Below, one piece after another: positions 59,562 to 64,000 of a stretch of DNA of 64,000 bases. The notes below the pieces were generated by a model. That model was not told the DNA's origin. It saw only the letters and a program-made list of their open reading frames with translations, and made no database searches. The position numbers and the translations under genes are program-made. This stretch comes from Brevibacillus sp. DP1.3A (lineage in GTDB: Bacteria; Bacillota; Bacilli; Brevibacillales; Brevibacillaceae): positions 1,915,501 to 1,979,500 of the forward strand of contig NZ_CP085876.1 in NCBI RefSeq assembly GCF_013284245.2. Direction: 5' to 3'. Position 1 is the stretch's first letter; every line of letters begins with the position of its first letter.

Positions 59562-60485
59562 ATGGAGCTCAGGCAATTGGAGTATTTTATGGCAATATGT
59601 GAGGAAATGCATTTTTCCCGGGCCTCAGAAAAGCTGTGTACCTCGCAGTCCAATCTCAGCCAGCAAATCAAGTTTTTAGAGAGTGAGCTGGGTGTCCCGC
59701 TGTTTGATCGCTTAGGCAAGCGAATCACGCTGACGGAAGCAGGAAAGGTATTGCTGGAACAGAGTCGGCATGTTTTTTCCCATATCGACTACGCACGTGA
59801 AGCAATTGCAGCCATGAAAAACAGCGAAGGGGGCACACTCACGATCGGTGTCCTGCCTGGCGATGCCGACTTGTTGTTTGATGCTCTTCTTGTAGAATTC
59901 CACCGCTTGTATCCGAAAACATCCTTATCCGTTATTGAGTCTACAAGAATAGTGGAGCAAATCACATCCGGCGAGATTGATTTGGGCGTGACTGTGTTAC
60001 CTGAGCCGGATGAGAGAATCACTGTCATTCCGCTTTTTCACGAAGAGTTTGCACTGGCGGTTCATACCGCACATCCACTTGCCAAGGAAAAGGCAATCAA
60101 GCTTGAGCAGCTTCAAGATGTAAAAATGGTGATGTTTCCACCGGATCATCAAGCGAGACAGCTCATCAACCGCTATTGCTTACAGGAAGGCTTTCGTTTG
60201 CAGCCTCATATCGAGACGACCACACTCCTGTCTCTATTGACTCTTGTAAAAAAGGGGATCGGGGGCTGTATCCTGCCTAGCTTATTGCTGCAAAACGTAA
60301 ACGACGACGAGATTGCGATCATCAGCCTCTTGCATCCGACACCCAGCCAAGACATCTGTCTAGTTTATCGCAGGGACAAATATATGGGGTTCGCCGCTCG
60401 TACTTTCATCGGTACGCTACAAACATATATTCAATCGGCTATCGACAACGCCCATGCTCCCACTACGAATAAAAATCGCTCGTAA
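59562..60485 (+). CDS. LysR family regulator
   Basis: A 307-residue LysR-type regulator of the CynR/CbbR-like class: MELRQLEYFMAICEEMHFSRASEKLCTSQSNLSQQIKFLESELGVPLFDR at the N-terminus, GGTLTIGVLPGDADLLFDALLVEF starting the effector domain at about residue 92. It diverges from the DinB gene (144 bases between starts), which is the obvious candidate target. GAGGTGAAG precedes the ATG. No terminator is obvious after it. Confidence 0.88.
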   Translation: MELRQLEYFMAICEEMHFSRASEKLCTSQSNLSQQIKFLESELGVPLFDRLGKRITLTEAGKVLLEQSRHVFSHIDYAREAIAAMKNSEGGTLTIGVLPGDADLLFDALLVEFHRLYPKTSLSVIESTRIVEQITSGEIDLGVTVLPEPDERITVIPLFHEEFALAVHTAHPLAKEKAIKLEQLQDVKMVMFPPDHQARQLINRYCLQEGFRLQPHIETTTLLSLLTLVKKGIGGCILPSLLLQNVNDDEIAIISLLHPTPSQDICLVYRRDKYMGFAARTFIGTLQTYIQSAIDNAHAPTTNKNRS

Positions 60486-60555
60486 GACTTTCCTTTCCTT
60501 GGTAAAATGCATATCATTACGAACCTTACGATCTGGTCGATGGGAGGAAGTTCAC

Positions 60556-60582
60556 ATGCATCCAAAAAAAGTCCCCCGTTAA
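60556..60582 (+). CDS. Putative leader peptide (MHPKKVPR) before the aminoglycoside nucleotidyltransferase
   Basis: GGGAGGAAG lies eight bases upstream of an ATG opening an 8-codon frame that ends in TAA, 67 bases before the nucleotidyltransferase start. The downstream TCCTCC (about 60591-60596) is complementary to the leader's GGAGGA. The layout resembles attenuation leaders of antibiotic-resistance genes. Too short to prove by sequence. Confidence 0.45.
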   Translation: MHPKKVPR

Positions 60583-60649
60583 TCCCGAGGTCCTCCATTC
60601 ATGTATTTGTGTCAGCTACCCCAAAATATATCAAGGGAGATGTACGTAA

Positions 60650-61420
60650 ATGAACATGAATGGACCTATAAAAATATCTCGAAGTGAACGATTTCAAACC
60701 TGCCAAGAAATTGCTGCGAGATTACAGGAAGTATACAAAGAAAAAGTTCTCGCCATTGGGTTGTATGGTTCCGTTTCTCGAGGGACAGACGGCCCTTACT
60801 CGGATATCGAGATGTTTTGTGTACTAGAAGAATCAGGGGAAGAAATAGAATTTAGCTACGAATGGTCAGCGGGACCTTGGAAGGCTGAAGTGAATGTATG
60901 CAGTGCAGATGTTTTGCTGAACACTGCCGCTACGGTCGAGGATGATTGGCCGCTGACACATGGCCCATTCTTTTCTCCGCTGAGTCTATATGATCCGAAG
61001 GGCTTTTTTGAAACGCTCAAAAAAGCAGCAGAATCACCAGCGCAGGAAGAGTTCACAGAGGGAATCAACGGTATTCTCGTAGGGGAAATGTACGAGTTTA
61101 TTGGCAAGTTGCGAAACGTAAATCTAAACGGCCCACATACCTATCTGCCCTACTTGGCTATGGAGTTTGCCCAATACGGTGCGATGTTGATCGGGCTGCA
61201 TAACCGACAGCTTTACTCGACAGGGGCCAAGGTTTTGCCGGAAGCGCTGGAATTGCCACATCGTCCGGCTGGATTCGATCAGGTAGCTAGATTGGTGATG
61301 GCGGGGGATCTGACTGATTCAGCAAAAATCGTTAGCGCTTGCGAAGCATTCTGGGAGGGTCTCCAAGAGTGGGCTGCACAGCATCAGTATGTGATTCATT
61401 CAGAGAGAATCCCTTTTTAA
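60650..61420 (+). CDS. ANT(4')-like aminoglycoside nucleotidyltransferase
   Basis: A 256-residue homologue of kanamycin nucleotidyltransferase ANT(4')-I (AadD), which transfers AMP to the 4'-OH of kanamycin, amikacin, tobramycin and others. It follows the recalled enzyme along its whole length: MNGPIKISRSERF at the start, IGLYGSVSRGTDGPYSDIEMFCVLEE with the metal-binding GS-x-D-x-D/E motif, EWSAGPWKAEVNV, DWPLTHGPFFS, GAMLIGLHNRQLYST and ERIPF at the C-terminus. The tentative catalytic Glu in LVGEMYEF corresponds to Glu145 of the known enzyme. Composition matches the genome, so it looks intrinsic rather than newly acquired. GGGAGA precedes the ATG. Confidence 0.88.
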   Translation: MNMNGPIKISRSERFQTCQEIAARLQEVYKEKVLAIGLYGSVSRGTDGPYSDIEMFCVLEESGEEIEFSYEWSAGPWKAEVNVCSADVLLNTAATVEDDWPLTHGPFFSPLSLYDPKGFFETLKKAAESPAQEEFTEGINGILVGEMYEFIGKLRNVNLNGPHTYLPYLAMEFAQYGAMLIGLHNRQLYSTGAKVLPEALELPHRPAGFDQVARLVMAGDLTDSAKIVSACEAFWEGLQEWAAQHQYVIHSERIPF

Positions 61421-61435
61421 TCGATAAAAAACAAA

Positions 61436-61461
61436 CGAGACCCCTTGCATGAGGGGTCTCG
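61436..61461 (+). terminator. First hairpin after the nucleotidyltransferase
   Basis: Perfect 10-bp stem CGAGACCCCT / AGGGGTCTCG but no T run; it shares the CGAGACC core of the terminators at 58264 and 58903. Confidence 0.5.
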
Positions 61462-61471
61462 ACTTACCAAG

Positions 61472-61504
61472 AAAGCCTTGCTACCTAGCGAGGCTTTTAT
61501 TTTT
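61472..61504 (+). terminator. Terminator of the nucleotidyltransferase gene
   Basis: AAAGCCTTGCT pairs with AGCGAGGCTTT (one GU) around a 4-base loop, followed by TTATTTTT. Confidence 0.8.
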
Positions 61505-61509
61505 GGGGC

Positions 61510-61884
61510 TTACTCAACTTTGCCGCTCAGATGCTCGTGAATGAGCTTCCATTCATCTGTCTCTGTTTTCGTAAAAATATTCGTGGCTCTACCACTTCCC
61601 GTGACGAATTCCCCGTTGTAATAGCCTTGATATTGATACGTATATACACAGCTAGCGGACCTTTGATCGACAGCAATCCACTGGACATCCGTAGCCGCAT
61701 AGACTTCATCCTTGATCAGATGCCATGCATTTTCAAAGTAAGCGCGGATCTCACTCAAGGATGTACAAGTCTTGTTGGAAAACCAGTAAATGGCATTCGG
61801 ATGAAGTACTTTTTCTACATTGGCAAAGTCATGTGTATTGGTAGCGTCAATATATTGCGCTAACGCCTGTTTATACCCTTCCAC
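61510..61884 (-). CDS. NTF2-like (SnoaL/DUF4440-type) protein
   Basis: A 124-residue cone-shaped NTF2-fold protein: MEGYKQALAQYIDATNTHDFANVEKVLHPNAIYWFSNK, then DVQWIAVDQRSASCVYTYQYQGYYNGEFVTGSGRATNIF and EWKLIHEHLS. Such proteins are enzymes, small-molecule binders or orphan folds; no catalytic residue can be assigned. It starts at GTG 61884 with AGAGGG upstream. Its stop faces the nucleotidyltransferase terminators. Confidence 0.75.
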   Translation of the reverse strand: MEGYKQALAQYIDATNTHDFANVEKVLHPNAIYWFSNKTCTSLSEIRAYFENAWHLIKDEVYAATDVQWIAVDQRSASCVYTYQYQGYYNGEFVTGSGRATNIFTKTETDEWKLIHEHLSGKVE

Positions 61885-61942
61885 AAATGATCCCTCTCTC
61901 CGCTAAAAATGGTCTATTTATCCATATTTTATATGCTTGCGG

Positions 61943-61988
61943 CAAAGAAAAAAAGCCCGCCCGATGTAGAAGGGGGCTATTCGGGCGG
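61943..61988 (-). terminator. Minus-strand terminator in a gene-free region
   Basis: On the minus strand CCGCCCGA pairs with TCGGGCGG, followed by GCTTTTTTTC. It lies 60 bases upstream of the NTF2-like gene on the same strand, with no coding gene feeding into it, so it may be an attenuator or end a small RNA. Confidence 0.7.
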
Positions 61989-62255
61989 AAATGGAGGACG
62001 TAATGTCCATCGTAGGGTCTGACACATTCATGATAGTTGTCTGATGTTAAGGAAGAGTAGAGAGAACATGAAGCATTTGTTAATTTTAGGTTTTGTATAA
62101 ATGAGGAGGGCAAGCACCCGTTTTTTTCTTTTTAATCACTGGGATAGACAGGCATCCATACAGGAGAGATGCGGTTGTCATAAGCTGAATGGAGTACCGA
62201 TCCTTGCCAGCAGATCGGTGCTTCCATCTGATTTCAATGAGAGGAGAGGTAAATT
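61989..62255. other. Gene-free stretch before the YjcZ-like gene
   Basis: No convincing gene in about 270 bases. On the plus strand it ends with the ribosome binding site of the YjcZ-like gene; on the minus strand it may hold the promoter and body of the transcript ending at the terminator at 61943-61988. A plus-strand 76-codon frame here ends out of frame in the YjcZ-like gene and looks spurious. Confidence 0.4.
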
Positions 62256-62351
62256 ATGGGTTGCGATCGCGGTGGTTTCGGCTTTTTTGGTGGCGGGTTC
62301 ATTTGGATTCTCATTATTATTTTTCTCGTGATTTGCTTCATTGATGACTAA
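62256..62351 (+). CDS. YjcZ-like sporulation micropeptide (31 aa)
   Basis: An ATG with GAGGAGAGG upstream opens a 31-codon frame. The product is Gly/Phe-rich at the start (GGFGFFGGGFIW) and then a single hydrophobic helix (ILIIIFLVICF) ending in IDD. This is the pattern of YjcZ-family spore membrane peptides of Bacillales (GGxFxLIVVLFILLIIVG). Likely a spore-associated membrane micropeptide; expression in sporulation is inferred from the family. Followed by a strong terminator. Confidence 0.75.
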   Translation: MGCDRGGFGFFGGGFIWILIIIFLVICFIDD

Positions 62352-62366
62352 GGTAATATTCCAAAG

Positions 62367-62407
62367 AAAAGACTCTGTGCTCTCATACAAGAGACAGAGT
62401 CTTTTTT
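62367..62407. terminator. Terminator after the YjcZ-like gene, also facing the ABC operon
   Basis: AAAAGACTCTGT / ACAGAGTCTTTT with an inner CTC/GAG, T and A runs on both sides; can terminate both converging units. Confidence 0.88.
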
Positions 62408-62414
62408 CTGGTCC

Positions 62415-63149
62415 TTACTTCAAATGCTGCAAAAACTGACGTGTGCGCTCCTCACGCGGCTTTGCGAACAAATTGGAAGGTGTATCTCGCTCCACGATGA
62501 CGCCTTGGTCCATGAAAATAACCTCGTCGGCAACTTCCCGAGCGAACCCCATCTCGTGAGTGACGACGATCATCGTCATCCCTTCCTGGGCAAGCTCCTT
62601 CATCACCTTCAACACTTCCCCAACGAGCTCCGGGTCGAGAGCGGAGGTAGGCTCGTCAAATAGCATGACTTGCGGGTCCATCGCCAGTGCCCGAGCAATG
62701 CCTACACGCTGCTGTTGTCCACCAGACAACTGTGCAGGATAATGGTCCAGCTTGTCACCGAGCCCTACTTTTGTCAGGAGAGCAGCGGCTTTCGCACGTG
62801 CTTTTTCTTTGTCTTCTTTTTTGACAGTGACAGGCCCCTCCATCACATTTTCAACGGCTGTCATATGCGGGAATAAATTGTAGTTTTGAAACACCATCCC
62901 GGTCTGCTTTCGCAGCTTCGGAATACTCGTTCTCTCTACTTTTTTGGAAAAGTCCAGCTTGACGTCGCCGATCTGGACGCTGCCGCTGTTCGGAACCTCA
63001 AGTGCATTCAGGCAGCGAAGCAAGGTTGTTTTCCCGGAGCCAGAAGGACCGATGATAACGACTACCTTTCCTTTTTCCACCGAGAGGGAAATGCCTTTGA
63101 GTACATGTAAGGTGTTGAATTGTTTATGCACATCTGTGATCGTAATCAT
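62415..63149 (-). CDS. Amino acid (cystine-type) ABC transporter ATPase
   Basis: A 244-residue ATP-binding subunit of the polar amino acid uptake family. Walker [16 protein letters not shown] (about residues 33-47), Q-loop [11 protein letters not shown], signature [15 protein letters not shown], Walker [15 protein letters not shown], and H-loop VVTHEMGF. It is 17 bases downstream of the permease gene with AGGTGAAA as ribosome binding site, last gene of the binding protein-permease-ATPase operon. Cystine specificity is inferred from the permease. Confidence 0.92.
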   Translation of the reverse strand: MITITDVHKQFNTLHVLKGISLSVEKGKVVVIIGPSGSGKTTLLRCLNALEVPNSGSVQIGDVKLDFSKKVERTSIPKLRKQTGMVFQNYNLFPHMTAVENVMEGPVTVKKEDKEKARAKAAALLTKVGLGDKLDHYPAQLSGGQQQRVGIARALAMDPQVMLFDEPTSALDPELVGEVLKVMKELAQEGMTMIVVTHEMGFAREVADEVIFMDQGVIVERDTPSNLFAKPREERTRQFLQHLK

Positions 63150-63166
63150 GCGTTTTCACCTGCTTT

Positions 63167-63862
63167 TTAGACATAACGGTCCAGCTTGTTTTCGATGCGA
63201 TCCTGGATAATAGAGAGTACGAAGCAAATCACCCAGTAAATAAGGGCCGCTTCCGCATAGACGAGCAGCGGCTCATATGTCGCAGCGACGACTTCTTGGG
63301 CTTTGCGAAACATCTCTGGTACCAGAACGACCGAAGCCAGGGAAGTATCCTTGACCAAACTAATAAACGAGTTGGACAAAGGAGGAATGGAGACGCGAGC
63401 TGCCTGTGGGAGCACGACTCTGCGCAGTGCTTGCCAGTAGGTCATCCCCACGGAGTAGGCTGCTTCCCATTGCCCTTTGTGAATGGACAAGATCGCGGCA
63501 CGTACCACCTCGGAGGAATAGGCACCGACGCTGAGAGAGAAGCCGATGATTGCCGACGGTATCGGATCGATCATCAAGCCGATGCTCGGCAAGCCATAAA
63601 AAATGATGAACAATTGAACCAATAAAGGAGTACCGCGAATGATCGATACATAAAAGCGGGCGATGGCAATCAGTGGCTTTATGCCGGATAGGCGTGCCAG
63701 CGCAGTGAGAACCGCAATGATCAGACCAATGAAAAAGGAAGCGATGGCGATTGTCAAAGAATAGAGCAAGGCTCCTTTCAGCAGAGGAAGAAAGGAGCTT
63801 TGCGCGATATCGATCCATCGGTTCAGGCGTTCTGGGTTTTCAAAGAAGCTACTTAGAGACAT
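63167..63862 (-). CDS. Cystine-type ABC transporter permease
   Basis: A 231-residue membrane subunit with about five helices. The HisMQ-family EAA loop reads SVGMTYWQALRRVVLPQAARVSIPPLSNSFISLVKDTSLA, which recalls E. coli YecS (TcyL), the L-cystine permease, over most of its length (IRGTPLLVQLFIIFYGLP, DPIPSAIIGFSL, SIHKGQWEAA). The start at 63862 is the ATG within the end of the binding-protein gene (14-base overlap), giving MSLSSFFENPERL; the longer frame to 63904 is less likely. Co-transcribed with the ATPase. Confidence 0.88.
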   Translation of the reverse strand: MSLSSFFENPERLNRWIDIAQSSFLPLLKGALLYSLTIAIASFFIGLIIAVLTALARLSGIKPLIAIARFYVSIIRGTPLLVQLFIIFYGLPSIGLMIDPIPSAIIGFSLSVGAYSSEVVRAAILSIHKGQWEAAYSVGMTYWQALRRVVLPQAARVSIPPLSNSFISLVKDTSLASVVLVPEMFRKAQEVVAATYEPLLVYAEAALIYWVICFVLSIIQDRIENKLDRYV

Positions 63863-64000
63863 CTGCACCAAACCATTTCTCTGATATTTTTGCGAGGGTA
63901 CCATCTTTCGTCATGTCATCCAGTGCTTTGTTGAATGCATCAACCAGCTCTGTGCTGCCCTTGCGGAAGAGGAAGCCGTTTTTCGCTACGTTCGGATCTT
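63849..64000 (-). CDS. Amino acid-binding protein, C-terminal end (truncated by window)
   Basis: Minus-strand frame entering from beyond base 64000 and stopping with TAG at 63849. The visible 50 residues include NGFLFRKGSTELVDAFNKAL and KDGTLAKISEKWFGADVSK, the standard ending of family 3 solute-binding proteins (SBP_bac_3). It overlaps the permease start by 14 bases, so the operon order is binding protein, permease, ATPase. It presumably binds cystine or a related amino acid outside the membrane. Confidence 0.88.
   Translation of the reverse strand, partial: DPNVAKNGFLFRKGSTELVDAFNKALDDMTKDGTLAKISEKWFGADVSK

Noticed and set aside
62101-62331. 76-codon plus-strand frame
   Set aside because: Ends out of frame inside the YjcZ-like gene; low-complexity and without family resemblance, while the 31-codon frame has the better ribosome binding site.
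1-64000. tRNA or rRNA genes, CRISPR arrays, prophage or intact insertion sequences
   Set aside because: Looked for cloverleaf-like GGTTCGAATCC arms, repeat-spacer periodicity, phage structural genes and complete transposases; none seen.

Overview
The window is a 64 kb chromosomal stretch from a low-to-mid GC, endospore-forming Firmicute, most likely Brevibacillus or a close relative. This is inferred from a YheC/YheD spore-coat-type ATP-grasp protein, a YjcZ-like spore peptide, AGGAGG-type ribosome binding sites with frequent GTG/TTG starts, Bacillus-like families (YfkK, YoaP, RelQ, CimA, LytST) and strong U-tailed terminators between nearly all transcription units. I see no rRNA, tRNA, CRISPR array, prophage or intact insertion sequence.

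Layout. 1-4.8 kb: truncated M20 amidohydrolase, spore ATP-grasp protein, alpha/beta hydrolase, citramalate synthase (cimA). 4.8-6 kb: a small accessory patch with an IS4-type transposase remnant and an AT-rich acetyltransferase. 6-10 kb: MmyB-type regulator divergent from fabF, then an ECF sigma/anti-sigma pair. 10-16 kb: YfkK, a large U32 protein, and an operon of a 5TM histidine kinase, an unlisted 57-residue protein and an OppA-type lipoprotein. 16-22 kb: TetR regulator, a short N-acetylglutamate-synthase-like GNAT behind tandem ARG boxes, a transmembrane chemoreceptor, RelQ-type alarmone synthase and PepV. 22-29.5 kb: two regulator+MFS efflux modules (TetR and MerR) flanking an M42 peptidase and a DEAD-box helicase, then gene debris. 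29.5-36 kb: zinc-ribbon/HTH protein, RsmF-like methyltransferase and a chemosensory cluster: a membrane protein plus cytoplasmic MCP, then a c-di-GMP-I riboswitch in front of an aldehyde dehydrogenase and a soluble MCP (YfmT/YfmS-like). 36-44 kb: secreted M14 peptidase, secreted unknown protein, methyltransferase, Rrf2, thioredoxin, HPPD, orphan ECF sigma, GNAT. 44-50 kb: LytS-LytT with cstA and its YbdD-like partner. 50-60 kb: IMPase, GH15, WYL regulator, hydrolase, YoaP-like protein, LysR/SagB pair, SGNH hydrolase, Fur-box nitroreductase, DUF3841, DinB, LysR. 60-64 kb: an ANT(4')-like aminoglycoside nucleotidyltransferase behind a tiny leader ORF, an NTF2-like protein, the YjcZ-like peptide and a cystine-type ABC transporter truncated by the window end.

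Themes. Most genes are small regulator-target units whose operators can be read directly: the same 24-bp TetR site at two promoters, a MerR spacer dyad, a LysR palindrome, a Fur box, ARG boxes, a cre site and the riboswitch. The most interesting items are the c-di-GMP riboswitch operon with neighbouring receptor genes, the leader peptide before the aminoglycoside-modifying enzyme, the ARG-box GNAT, and the kinase/57-aa/OppA operon. All assignments come from reading the sequence and recalled family motifs; no database search was run.
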